Assembly (NCBI GenBank): GCA_903850725.1
Contig: CAINMG010000119.1
Span: 1-15,581, forward strand
Length of the DNA: 15,581 bases
Reading direction: 5' to 3'
From: Candidatus Staskawiczbacteria bacterium
Lineage (GTDB): Bacteria > Patescibacteriota > Minisyncoccia > Minisyncoccales > Staskawiczbacteraceae
Shown: positions 7,349 through 14,536 of the stretch, piece by piece
Layout: each line of letters starts with the position of its first letter
How positions within the stretch are numbered: position 1 is the first letter of the stretch
Made by a program: the position numbers and the translations under genes
The notes under the pieces: model-generated
Seen by the model: the letters and a program-made list of their open reading frames with translations, nothing else
Database searches by the model: none
What the model was told of the DNA's origin: nothing

Positions 7349-8632
7349 ATGGTTAATAATTTTATTCATTTAAAAGATAAAAATAGTTCTGGGTTTACTG
7401 TTTTAGAATTAGTTATTGTTATAGCTATTTTTATTATATTTGCAGGCTTAGGTGAGCAAGCCTTTTTTAGTTTTCAATCAAAAAGTAATTTAGAAATTAA
7501 TACATATAATGTTGTAGAATCCTTGCGTCATGCAAAATCAAATGCACAGCAAGTGCAAGGAGATACAAAATGGGGGGTTTATATTTCTAGTTCACAGGCC
7601 GTAGTTTTTTCTGGAGACTCTTATGCAACTCGTGATATGGCAAAAGATCAAACTGTTGAATTTTCTGGAGGAATTATTGTTTCTGGACTGACAGAAGTTG
7701 TTTTTGAAAAGGTTTCTGGTAAAACATTTGATATAGGGGATATCAGTATTTCAAATAATTACGAAGAGCAAAAATTAACGGTTAATTCTTACGGTGCTAT
7801 TAGCTATAGTGAAGTTATTACATTATCTACTGGATGTACAGGAACTCCTTGGGGAGATGTTTCTAGTGGCTATTCTAATACTGCTTATGAAAATTCTTCA
7901 GTTGTTTATCCAGTTAACTGTGTTTCTGAAACTAGAATTTGTAATAATGGAACTTTTTCTGGAACATATTTAAATACTTCTTGTTCAGTTGTTGATTATC
8001 CAATGAGCAAATGGTCTTTTGATGAAGGTAGTGGGTGTGTGGCAAATGATTTGTACGGAACAAATGTTGGCATATTAGGAAATAATTGTCCTACTATTTC
8101 TCCGTCTTGGGTTGCTGGAAAAACTGGAAATGCTTTAAGTTTTAATGGATCTTCAAATAATGTTTCGATAAATAATTCAGTAAATTTGAATTTTACTACT
8201 AGTATGAGTGTTTCAGCTTGGATTAAATGGAATATAGACCCAAACAGTGGAATGGCTTATGCAACTATAGTTAATAAAAATGGTGATAGTCAATATCGTT
8301 TACAGCATAATGCTACAAATTCAAAATTTGAATTTGGAATAAAGACAAACACTGGTGGTACATATGTAACAAGCTCTACTTCTCCAATTATAGATGTTTG
8401 GTATCATTTAGTCGGCACATGGGACGGTAATCTTATAAAAATTTACGTAAATGGAAACTTGGAACAAGCTGGAACAAGGTCAGGAATAATACCTGCATCC
8501 ACTTTTCCTTGTAAAATTGGGTCTAGTTCGCTAAATGCTAGATGGTTTAATGGAATTATTGATGAGGTAAATCTTTGGGATAGGGCATTAAGTCAGGAGG
8601 AGATAACGCAAATTTATCTCTTAAATTTATGA
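7349..8632 (+). CDS. GspH/FimT-like modular minor pilin with C-terminal LamG-like module
   Basis: A class III prepilin. Leader cleavage is predicted at G15|F16, followed by FTVLE with the conserved Glu5 (E20) and a hydrophobic helix to about residue 38. Residues 38-160 look like a GspH/FimT pseudopilin head (SLRHAKSNAQQ, then beta strands). A linker follows with four cysteines (C163, C191, C198, C212) around PWGDVSSG and RICNNGTFSG, a small disulfide-type module I have met in other CPR surface proteins. Residues 222-425 form a LamG/concanavalin A-like jelly roll (WSFDEGSG, ALSFNG, SVSAWIKW, WYHLVGTWDG, IYVNG, IDEVNLWDRALSQEEI). Modular pilins with a lectin-like module occur at the tip of Streptococcus sanguinis pili. 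I infer a tip subunit binding glycan or a host/partner surface. Its stop overlaps the next start (ATGA). Confidence 0.87.
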   Translation: MVNNFIHLKDKNSSGFTVLELVIVIAIFIIFAGLGEQAFFSFQSKSNLEINTYNVVESLRHAKSNAQQVQGDTKWGVYISSSQAVVFSGDSYATRDMAKDQTVEFSGGIIVSGLTEVVFEKVSGKTFDIGDISISNNYEEQKLTVNSYGAISYSEVITLSTGCTGTPWGDVSSGYSNTAYENSSVVYPVNCVSETRICNNGTFSGTYLNTSCSVVDYPMSKWSFDEGSGCVANDLYGTNVGILGNNCPTISPSWVAGKTGNALSFNGSSNNVSINNSVNLNFTTSMSVSAWIKWNIDPNSGMAYATIVNKNGDSQYRLQHNATNSKFEFGIKTNTGGTYVTSSTSPIIDVWYHLVGTWDGNLIKIYVNGNLEQAGTRSGIIPASTFPCKIGSSSLNARWFNGIIDEVNLWDRALSQEEITQIYLLNL

Positions 8633-11600
8633 TTAAAATAATTAAAAATTTTAATACTGGATTCTCTCTGGTGGAGATTATTGTAGCTGTAGCAGTTTTT
8701 TTGATTTTTTTAGTTGCAGTTTCTGGGCTTACTTTTGGTTTTTGGAAACAAACAAGAAATGCAGTAAATAAAGAGAGAGCCACATACTTAGCCGAAGAGG
8801 CTGTAGAAGCATCTAGAAATATTAGAGATGAAGATTTTAGTAATTTAATTGATGGAACTTACGGAGTTAATGTCTTAAGTAATCAATATGTTTTAAGTGG
8901 CTCTTCTGATGTTACAGATATTTTTACAAGGCAGATAACAATTTCTACAATAAATTTAAATCAGAAGAAAATTGATGTTTTGGTTTCTTGGGCAGATGAA
9001 AATTCGCCTACAAATTCTGTTGCAATTAGCACTTATTTAACTGATTGGCAAAAGGTAAATCTTGGGGGCGGGCTAACAATCTTAAAAAATGTTATAAATC
9101 ATGGTGATGTAAAAATAGCTAGTGATTTTGCTCCATATACGGTAACATCTACTGTAATACAAGGCGACCCTCCAGCCCCAGAAATTGTTGTGACTCCTAT
9201 GACATTAGGTGTAGCTACAAATTTAGACCCAAATATCTATACTGTAGCTGAAAATACAAATTCAAATTATACAACAACATTTTCTGGAGATTGCAATTCA
9301 TCTGGAGTTGTTACAATAAATACAGGAGATGCTAAGGTTTGCACAATTACCAATGAGGAAAAGCCATCACAACTGACGGTAAACAAAACAGTTATAAATC
9401 ATGGACAAAGTAAAGTTGCAGGGGATTTTGCTTTATTTGTTGATGCCTCGCCAGTTGTTTCAGGAGAAACCAATACTTTTGATTCTGGAAATCATACAGT
9501 TTCTGAAACTGCTGATGCAGATTATGATTCATCTTTTAGCGGAGATTGTGATTCTTTAGGAAATGTTACTTTAACTGCAGGTTCTACAAAAGTTTGCACG
9601 ATTACCAATGAAGAAAAAAGGTCTTATCTTACAGTTACAAAAAATGTTATAAATCATGGAGGCTCTGCTGTAGCTTCTGATTTTGCTCCGTTTAAAATTG
9701 ATACAAGTAATGTGAATTTGGGAGTAGCAAATGTAGTAAATTCTGGATCTCACACAATTACAGAAACCAACACACCAAATTACACACAAAGTTTTTCTGG
9801 TGATTGTGATTCTTCTGGAGTGGTAATTTTAAATTCTGGAGATAGCAAAACTTGCGCAATTTCAAATGAAGAAAATTTAGCTTATGTGACAGTAAATAAA
9901 ACAGTTATAAATCACGGAGGCTCTGCTACAGTTTCAACTTTTGCTCCATATAAAGTGGGGGCTACAGAAGTTTCTTTAGGCGTTTCTACGGGTATTAATT
10001 CTGGCACTTATACTGTTTCCGAAACAACTGATCTTGATTATGTGCAAACATTTTCTGGAGATTGTAATTCTGGCGGCGCTATTTCGCTTTTGGGTGGAAC
10101 ATCAAAAATTTGCACAATTACTAATGAGCAAAGATATATTCCAACAGTTACTAGCCCAACATCTGCGTCAATTGCCTCAACTTCTGCAGTTTTAGGGGCA
10201 AATGTCACAAATCTTGGTTTGCCAGCTATTATTTCTGCTCGTGGAGTTTGCTACGCAACAACAGCAAATCCAATCACAAACTGTACTCCTGAGGGTTCCG
10301 CAATAACCGGAATATTTACTCAATCAATTTCAAGTTTGAGTGTTGGAACTTTATATTATTATAGAGGTTACGCAACCAATGCTAAGGGTACAGCTTATTC
10401 TATAGATGGAACATTCACAACTCTTGATACTCCAACGATTACTACTACATCAGCTTCGAGTATAGCTCAAACTTCAGCTTCAAGTGGAGGAAATATTTCT
10501 TCTGATGGCGGAGCTAGCGTGACAGCTCGTGGAGTTGTTTGGGACACAAATACAAATCCAACAATTGCACTTTCTACCAAAACTTCAGATGGCACAGGAA
10601 CAGGATCTTTTACAAGCAGTTTAACTCCGCTCACTTGTAATACTGGTTATTTTGCTAGAGCTTATGCTACAAATTCAGTTGGCACAGCTTATGGTTCAAA
10701 TGTTACATTTACCACAACTGCTTGTAATGTTATTCCTTCTGTGGACACTCCAACTTCTACATCAATTGCTTCTACATCTGCAACTTTGGGGGCCACAGTT
10801 CAGTCGCTTGGAATTCCAGCTACAATCTCAGCACGAGGAGTTTGCTATAGCAGCTCAGTTTCAAATCCAAGTTTAATAAATGGAGCTACTTGCGTGTCAG
10901 GAGCTTTGGCGCAAACAATTCCAGGTATATTTACAGTTTCAGCTTCTTCGTTAACTTCCAGCACTTTATATAATTACCGTGGATATGCCACAAATACAAC
11001 TGGCACAGGTTATACTGCAAATTCCACATTTACTACTACAAGTGCTTGTACTCAAGCCTCAACTCTTGTTGGCACACCAACTGTATACGATGGTAATAAT
11101 GTTAGCTCAGCTATTGTATCAAAACCAACTGGAGTTACAACTGGAGATATAATGTTTGCCCATATTATGCATTTTAATTCTCCAGATAGGTTGGCTGTAA
11201 TTCCTGCTGGGTGGATTCAATTAGGCAGACATAAATATAATAGTTATAATCAGGCGCTATACTACAAAGTAGCTGGAGCTAGCGAGCCAGTAAATTATAC
11301 TTTTGGACTTTCTACAAATTCAAGATTGGCAGTTACGATATCTGCTTATAGGGGATGTTTTGATACTCAAAACCCAATAGATCAATTCTCAAATGTTGAA
11401 TATGTTACAAATAATACAACTTATAGAGTAGGTACAGTGACCTCGTCGTATGCAAATTCAACTGTGTTGATGTTCCCAAGTAGATACGATAGTACTGTAA
11501 GAACGTTTGCTAACCCTTTAACTCAAAGTGGAGGCTGGACAGAAGACTATGATCATGGAAATAATCAATCAAGATTCTCAAGGGCTGGGTATCGTAAATT

Positions 11601-11700
11601 TATATCCTCTGCTGGAGTGATTGGAGTTATTGATAGTATTGGGACAACGGGTTCAACAGTTAAGCACGCATTTGGTGTAGTTTTAAAACCAGCGCAATAA
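8629..11700 (+). CDS. Giant GspI/PilV-like modular pilin adhesin with isopeptide-type repeats
   Basis: A 1023-residue class III prepilin, far above the usual 120-200. Leader cleavage is predicted at G11|F12 with Glu5 at E16 (FSLVE). The first 145 residues resemble GspI/PilV (LAEEAVEASRNIRDEDF). Four prealbumin-like repeats follow (149-247, 249-332, 334-418, 420-504), each LTVxKxVINHG ... TVxE ... SGDC ... CTITNE. Each has a Lys, Glu and Asn placed as in CnaB/SpaA intramolecular isopeptide domains, and a cysteine pair. Three fibronectin-like repeats (about 505-600, 601-700, 702-805) share ARGVCY/ARGVVW, YRGYATN-type and TFTT strands. Residues 815-1023 form a domain I cannot name (GDIMFAHIMHF, AGWIQLG, ISAYRG). 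The protein reads as a stiff, protease-resistant stalk carrying a terminal binding domain on a pilus tip. Translation is coupled by the ATGA overlap. Confidence 0.85.
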   Translation: MIKIIKNFNTGFSLVEIIVAVAVFLIFLVAVSGLTFGFWKQTRNAVNKERATYLAEEAVEASRNIRDEDFSNLIDGTYGVNVLSNQYVLSGSSDVTDIFTRQITISTINLNQKKIDVLVSWADENSPTNSVAISTYLTDWQKVNLGGGLTILKNVINHGDVKIASDFAPYTVTSTVIQGDPPAPEIVVTPMTLGVATNLDPNIYTVAENTNSNYTTTFSGDCNSSGVVTINTGDAKVCTITNEEKPSQLTVNKTVINHGQSKVAGDFALFVDASPVVSGETNTFDSGNHTVSETADADYDSSFSGDCDSLGNVTLTAGSTKVCTITNEEKRSYLTVTKNVINHGGSAVASDFAPFKIDTSNVNLGVANVVNSGSHTITETNTPNYTQSFSGDCDSSGVVILNSGDSKTCAISNEENLAYVTVNKTVINHGGSATVSTFAPYKVGATEVSLGVSTGINSGTYTVSETTDLDYVQTFSGDCNSGGAISLLGGTSKICTITNEQRYIPTVTSPTSASIASTSAVLGANVTNLGLPAIISARGVCYATTANPITNCTPEGSAITGIFTQSISSLSVGTLYYYRGYATNAKGTAYSIDGTFTTLDTPTITTTSASSIAQTSASSGGNISSDGGASVTARGVVWDTNTNPTIALSTKTSDGTGTGSFTSSLTPLTCNTGYFARAYATNSVGTAYGSNVTFTTTACNVIPSVDTPTSTSIASTSATLGATVQSLGIPATISARGVCYSSSVSNPSLINGATCVSGALAQTIPGIFTVSASSLTSSTLYNYRGYATNTTGTGYTANSTFTTTSACTQASTLVGTPTVYDGNNVSSAIVSKPTGVTTGDIMFAHIMHFNSPDRLAVIPAGWIQLGRHKYNSYNQALYYKVAGASEPVNYTFGLSTNSRLAVTISAYRGCFDTQNPIDQFSNVEYVTNNTTYRVGTVTSSYANSTVLMFPSRYDSTVRTFANPLTQSGGWTEDYDHGNNQSRFSRAGYRKFISSAGVIGVIDSIGTTGSTVKHAFGVVLKPAQ
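9073..10140 (+). repeat. Four tandem prealbumin-like (CnaB-type) coding repeats
   Basis: The four units begin at 9073, 9373, 9628 and 9886, so the periods are 300, 255 and 258 nt. All keep a near-identical DNA block of 14 nt (GTTATAAATCAYGG) starting at 9091, 9391, 9646 and 9904. The first unit is longer because of a Pro-rich insertion (DPPAPEIVVTP). Candidate isopeptide triads (Lys/Glu/Asn) are K153/E208/N242, K253/E293/N327, K338/E379/N413 and K424/E465/N499. The retained DNA identity suggests fairly recent duplication and possible copy-number change. Confidence 0.8.
10141..11040 (+). repeat. Three tandem fibronectin-III-like coding repeats
   Basis: Units begin near 10141, 10432 and 10735, about 290-300 nt each. 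Shared protein signatures are PTxTSxxxTSAxxG at the start, ARGVxx in the middle, and YATN...GTAY...TFTT at the end. The first and third are closest to each other (both ISARGVCY), while the second has ARGVVWDT, suggesting an alternating expansion. Confidence 0.7.
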
Positions 11701-11703
11701 ATT

Positions 11704-12225
11704 ATGATGAATTTTTTTAAAAATATACAAGTTAAAAAGGGGTTTTCTTTAATTGAAACAATAGTTTATATTGCAATATTTTCAGCTTTTATTGGAGCTT
11801 TGGTAACTTTTGCATTAAATATTAATACTTCGCGATTGAAAACTCAAACAATGCTTGAGGTAAAGGGCCAGGGAGCTGACTTAATGAGAATTTTAACTAA
11901 TTCAGTAAAAAATGCTACAGCTATAAATTATCCTGGAACAGGCTTATCTTCTGGGACTTTAAGTGTTGATATGTCAGATACATTAGTAAACCCAACAATA
12001 TTTTCTGGGAGCGGAGAAGCAATTTATATTACAGAAGGCGCAAATTCTGCCATAGCTTTAACCAATAATAAAGTAAAAGTGACAGACTTGAGTTTTACCA
12101 ATGTTTCTAAAATTAACACTCCTGGTGTAATTCAAATTCGTTTTACAATAAGTAACACTGCTCTGCAAACTTTGCCCGAACAACAATATTCAATAAATTT
12201 TTATGGAACAGCATCACTTAGATAA
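11704..12225 (+). CDS. GspJ/PilW-like minor pilin
   Basis: A 173-residue class III prepilin. The leader ends at G13|F14 and the mature protein begins FSLIE with Glu5 (E18) and a hydrophobic helix to about residue 38. The rest is a compact beta-rich head with no cysteine and no added module. The segment after the helix (MLEVKGQGADLMRILTNSVKNATAINYP) is typical of GspJ/PilW minor pilins. It starts 3 nt after the giant pilin; either ATG of the ATGATG pair (11704, 11707) could serve and neither has a ribosome binding site, so coupling is likely. Its natural downstream partner, a GspK-like pilin, is displaced to 14537 by a repeat-bounded insertion. Confidence 0.82.
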   Translation: MMNFFKNIQVKKGFSLIETIVYIAIFSAFIGALVTFALNINTSRLKTQTMLEVKGQGADLMRILTNSVKNATAINYPGTGLSSGTLSVDMSDTLVNPTIFSGSGEAIYITEGANSAIALTNNKVKVTDLSFTNVSKINTPGVIQIRFTISNTALQTLPEQQYSINFYGTASLR

Positions 12226-12231
12226 TTAAAG

Positions 12232-12264
12232 CAGAAACCCGGTATCAGATACCCGGTATCTGTA
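12232..12264 (+). repeat. REP-like 33-nt hairpin repeat, copy 1
   Basis: One of three identical 33-nt copies in the same orientation. It alternates the six-base arms GGTATC, GATACC, GGTATC (offsets 10-15, 17-22, 24-29). It folds as a full-length hairpin over 31 nt with two mismatches (offsets 5/27 and 9/23), or as a perfect 8-bp CAGATACC/GGTATCTG palindrome around one C. It lies 6 nt after the J-like pilin stop and 9 nt before the next gene, marking the left edge of the inserted block. Confidence 0.9.
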
Positions 12265-12273
12265 ATGTAAATA

Positions 12274-13179
12274 ATGAATAAAAACATAGTTAAAATTATT
12301 TTAATTGCCACTGACGCTAAAAAGAAAAGCTTAGTTTTTGTTGACGAAAATTTAAAAGTTTATTCTTTAAAAGAAGCAATTTTAGCAACGCAAAATGGAT
12401 TACTAAGAAATATTTACACAGTCAATCGTTCGGGTAATATTTATTTGCGTTCAACGAGAGGCACTCCATCGATAGATAAATTAGATAAAATATCTATTTC
12501 TTCTTACCAATTATTTTATTCATTAAGTGATCTTAATAAAATTTTATCTATACCGGCTTTTAAAAATTATTGGCAAAAATATCAACAAAATATATTTCAA
12601 GAAGAAATAGAAAATTATATAATTATTGAAGGCCATCTTCGCGTAGCAAAAACAACTGCGAAAAAGAAGCTTACAAAAAACAAAGATATAATATTTTCAG
12701 CATCTGAAAAATTTGATGTAGACCCCTATTTATTATCTGGCATACTTATAGACGAAATCGCTCGCCTTGCCCCATTTGAAGAAATCACAGACTTGTTGGC
12801 AGGAAGTTTTATAGGAAAGAATACTTCTGGTGGGATTGCTCAGGTTAAAACTGAAACTGCACGTAATTTAATATTGTCCGATTATTATAACCCTGATCCA
12901 AATAAATTTTCATCTAAAGAAAAAATTATTATGGCAACTTGCCAACAAATATTCAGCTATTTAAAAGAACCGAAACATAGTATATTTTTTGCAGGAGCTA
13001 GAATGCGTTATTTTACTGATGAGTGGAAAAAATTTATTGATTTAAGCCAGAAACCTGAGATTATCGCAACATTATATTCGTTAGATAAAGACAACCCCAA
13101 AAGTAATCCTCAACCAAACATCCGTGGCCTACAAATAGCAAATGAATTTTATAACTTAGCCAAAGAATGGTTAAAATAA
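12274..13179 (+). CDS. DUF3892-like plus lysozyme/transglycosylase-like domain protein
   Basis: A 301-residue protein I do not recognise by name. Residues about 18-75 resemble the small DUF3892 domain: an SLKEAI helix, NGLLRNI, then RSGNIYLRS and a Leu-Asp turn (IDKLDKI). Residues about 138-300 resemble a lysozyme-like fold: FSASEKFDVDPYLLSGIL(ID)E with candidate acid E161, then GGIAQVKTETARNLI (186-200), and late motifs ATLYSL and NIRGLQIANEFY, as in SLT-type transglycosylases. No signal peptide or membrane segment is visible, which is odd for a peptidoglycan enzyme; it may act inside the cell, be exported otherwise, or only share the fold. It sits between repeat copies 1 and 2 with a membrane-protein gene 5 nt downstream, so the two look like a cargo pair. 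The assignment rests on motif resemblance only. Confidence 0.55.
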   Translation: MNKNIVKIILIATDAKKKSLVFVDENLKVYSLKEAILATQNGLLRNIYTVNRSGNIYLRSTRGTPSIDKLDKISISSYQLFYSLSDLNKILSIPAFKNYWQKYQQNIFQEEIENYIIIEGHLRVAKTTAKKKLTKNKDIIFSASEKFDVDPYLLSGILIDEIARLAPFEEITDLLAGSFIGKNTSGGIAQVKTETARNLILSDYYNPDPNKFSSKEKIIMATCQQIFSYLKEPKHSIFFAGARMRYFTDEWKKFIDLSQKPEIIATLYSLDKDNPKSNPQPNIRGLQIANEFYNLAKEWLK

Positions 13180-13184
13180 AACCT

Positions 13185-13664
13185 ATGAAATTGTTTTACA
13201 AAATAATAATTATATGTGGTGCCACTATTATTTCAGTATTTTTACTGCTCGCTACTTCAATTACTATATATATGACATACAAAATACCATTAAATAATTA
13301 TCGCCTAATGCTTTTTCAAAATGATTTTCGGCAAAATATAAAATCATTCCACCCAGATCAATCAGAATTGATTACAGAAGTTGCAGAAGTTGGCAATTGG
13401 GCAGATGGAACATATTGCGAGTTTTTAGCCGGACAAATTAGATCAAGTACATTGCCTAAAGAAGAATTGGAAAAAATTTACCCCTATGATTTTTTTACAG
13501 CCGGAGTTCATTTTTTTGATGGAAATGAGCAATTTGGCAGTCCGTGGTATGAATTAAGGGAAAAACATCTTAAAGACTATAAATTAAAGGAGGGCGAAAA
13601 TGTCTATTTGGTTTGGAAATCAAAAACTGATTATAATACAAGTGGTGATATTCGTTGTGATTAA
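13185..13664 (+). CDS. Small single-pass membrane protein of unknown function
   Basis: A 159-residue protein I cannot assign. A hydrophobic segment at about residues 5-31 after a short basic start (MKLFYK) is a membrane anchor or uncleaved signal. The remaining 125 residues are polar with many aromatic and acidic residues, including two cysteines (in GTYCEF and in the C-terminal IRCD). I chose the ATG at 13185, which puts the basic residues directly before the hydrophobic segment and lies 5 nt after the upstream stop; the in-frame ATG at 13167 would add six residues and overlap the previous gene. Neither has a ribosome binding site. Tight spacing suggests co-expression with the lysozyme-like protein. 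An inhibitor or anchor for that protein is one possibility, but nothing in the sequence proves it. Confidence 0.6.
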   Translation: MKLFYKIIIICGATIISVFLLLATSITIYMTYKIPLNNYRLMLFQNDFRQNIKSFHPDQSELITEVAEVGNWADGTYCEFLAGQIRSSTLPKEELEKIYPYDFFTAGVHFFDGNEQFGSPWYELREKHLKDYKLKEGENVYLVWKSKTDYNTSGDIRCD

Positions 13665-13676
13665 TGAATAATCTTA

Positions 13677-13709
13677 CAGAAACCCGGTATCAGATACCCG
13701 GTATCTGTA
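13677..13709 (+). repeat. REP-like 33-nt hairpin repeat, copy 2
   Basis: Identical to copies 1 and 3. Here the flanks extend the outer inverted repeat to TTACAG/CTGTAA. It ends 7 nt before the transposase start codon and so occupies the left end of the transposase unit, where IS200/IS605-type elements carry a subterminal hairpin. Confidence 0.9.
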
Positions 13710-13716
13710 AAAATAT

Positions 13717-14451
13717 ATGCCTATACGAAAAGTACAATTTACCCCTGAAGAATTTTATCACATCTTTAATCGTGGCAATGCAAGGCAAGAAATTTTTCAT
13801 ACAGACAAGGATAGGTATAGATTTTTGCAGGCAATGTATTTGGCAAATGCTAGCAATTCGGTTATGGGTGTGGGGGATTTAGATAGAAATAAAAGCGGGT
13901 ATACTCTTTTAGATATAAAAAAACTTCTTGATAAAAAAGATATTGCCTACGATCCACTTGTTAGAATTTGCGCAGATGTTTTAATGCCAAATCATTTTCA
14001 TTTTTTGGTTCAGGAAATTAAAGAAGGAGGAACTGTGGAATTTATGCATAGGCTGGGAGTTAGCTATGGTAAATATTTTACAATAAAAAATGATAAGCCC
14101 GGAAGTCTATTTCAGGGAAGATTTCAGGCAAAACACATTGAAACCGATGAACAGCTTTGTTATTTGTTGGCCTATATTAATGTTATAAATCCAGCGCAAC
14201 TTGCCGAACCAAATTTAAAAGAAAATGGTATTGAAAATTTTGACAGAGTCTGGGAATTTGTGAATAATTATAAATGGAGTAGCCACTTTGAATATATGGG
14301 AAAAAGAAGTTCGATTTTAATAGATAAGGGATTGTTAGGCGAAATATATCCAAACTCAGATACCTATGAACAATTTGTAAAAGACATTTTATCCAGCAAA
14401 ATTCGAAAATTTTGGACATGGATGGCATCTGATAAAGCAATTTTTGATTGA
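13717..14451 (+). CDS. REP-associated tyrosine transposase (RAYT, TnpA_REP / Y1 HUH family)
   Basis: A Y1 transposase that cuts and joins single-stranded DNA through a catalytic tyrosine. The N-terminal signature YHIFNRGNARQEIFHTDKDR (14-33) is diagnostic of the family. The HUH metal site is H93-F-H95 in MPNHFHFLV (90-98). The nucleophile is most likely Y120 in SYGKYFTIKN, followed by GSLFQGRF (129-136) and the family motif AYINVINPAQ (152-161). At 244 residues it is full length with all key residues present, so it may be active. Identical hairpins lie directly before and after it, and a third lies 1.4 kb upstream, so these are its likely substrates. No ribosome binding site is visible; the ATG at 13717 begins just after copy 2. 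Confidence 0.92.
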   Translation: MPIRKVQFTPEEFYHIFNRGNARQEIFHTDKDRYRFLQAMYLANASNSVMGVGDLDRNKSGYTLLDIKKLLDKKDIAYDPLVRICADVLMPNHFHFLVQEIKEGGTVEFMHRLGVSYGKYFTIKNDKPGSLFQGRFQAKHIETDEQLCYLLAYINVINPAQLAEPNLKENGIENFDRVWEFVNNYKWSSHFEYMGKRSSILIDKGLLGEIYPNSDTYEQFVKDILSSKIRKFWTWMASDKAIFD

Positions 14452-14457
14452 TAATAA

Positions 14458-14490
14458 CAGAAACCCGGTATCAGATACCCGGTATCTGTA
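14458..14490 (+). repeat. REP-like 33-nt hairpin repeat, copy 3
   Basis: Identical to copies 1 and 2 over 33 nt. It begins 6 nt after the transposase stop. Its 3' flank (TGTAACGTAAA) resembles that of copy 1 (TGTAATGTAAA) more than that of copy 2, so copies 1 and 3 may be the outer ends of the larger block. It lies 46 nt before the GspK-like pilin. Confidence 0.9.
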
Positions 14491-14536
14491 ACGTAAAAAG
14501 TTATACACATGTTTAAATTATTTAAAAAGATTTATA

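Larger units (their letters stand above)
13677..14490 (+). mobile_element. RAYT transposase unit flanked by two identical hairpins
   Basis: An 814-nt unit made of hairpin copy 2, the transposase gene and hairpin copy 3, with only 7 and 6 nt between gene and hairpins. The layout matches IS200/IS605-family elements, whose HUH transposases bind subterminal hairpins as single strands, and RAYT-REP pairs. No target-site duplication is expected for this family. With copy 1 (12232) a larger 2259-nt composite including the two preceding genes is also possible. Confidence 0.7.

Noticed and set aside
8595..8604. Strong AGGAGG-type ribosome binding site before the giant pilin
   Set aside because: It is 24 nt upstream of the ATG, too far to act, and encodes the conserved QEEI end of the LamG module. 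No in-frame start codon lies at a suitable distance.
10652..10876. Leu/Gln-rich open frame inside the giant pilin gene
   Set aside because: It lies fully inside the fibronectin-like repeats in another frame and its low-complexity protein reflects the repetitive codons of the pilin.
13167..13184. Upstream ATG for the small membrane protein
   Set aside because: It would overlap the previous gene by 13 nt and add six residues before the basic start of the membrane segment. The ATG at 13185 gives the more usual topology.
12232..14490. CRISPR array suggested by three identical 33-nt direct repeats
   Set aside because: Spacings are about 1.4 kb and 0.75 kb and contain genes, there are no cas genes, and a RAYT transposase explains the repeats.
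14501..14509. Perfect DnaA box TTATACACA, with a second box-like TGTGGAAAA at about 1135
   Set aside because: The two are 13 kb apart, with no cluster, no dnaA/dnaN and no unwinding region, so a replication origin is not supported. Chance matches are likely in AT-rich DNA.
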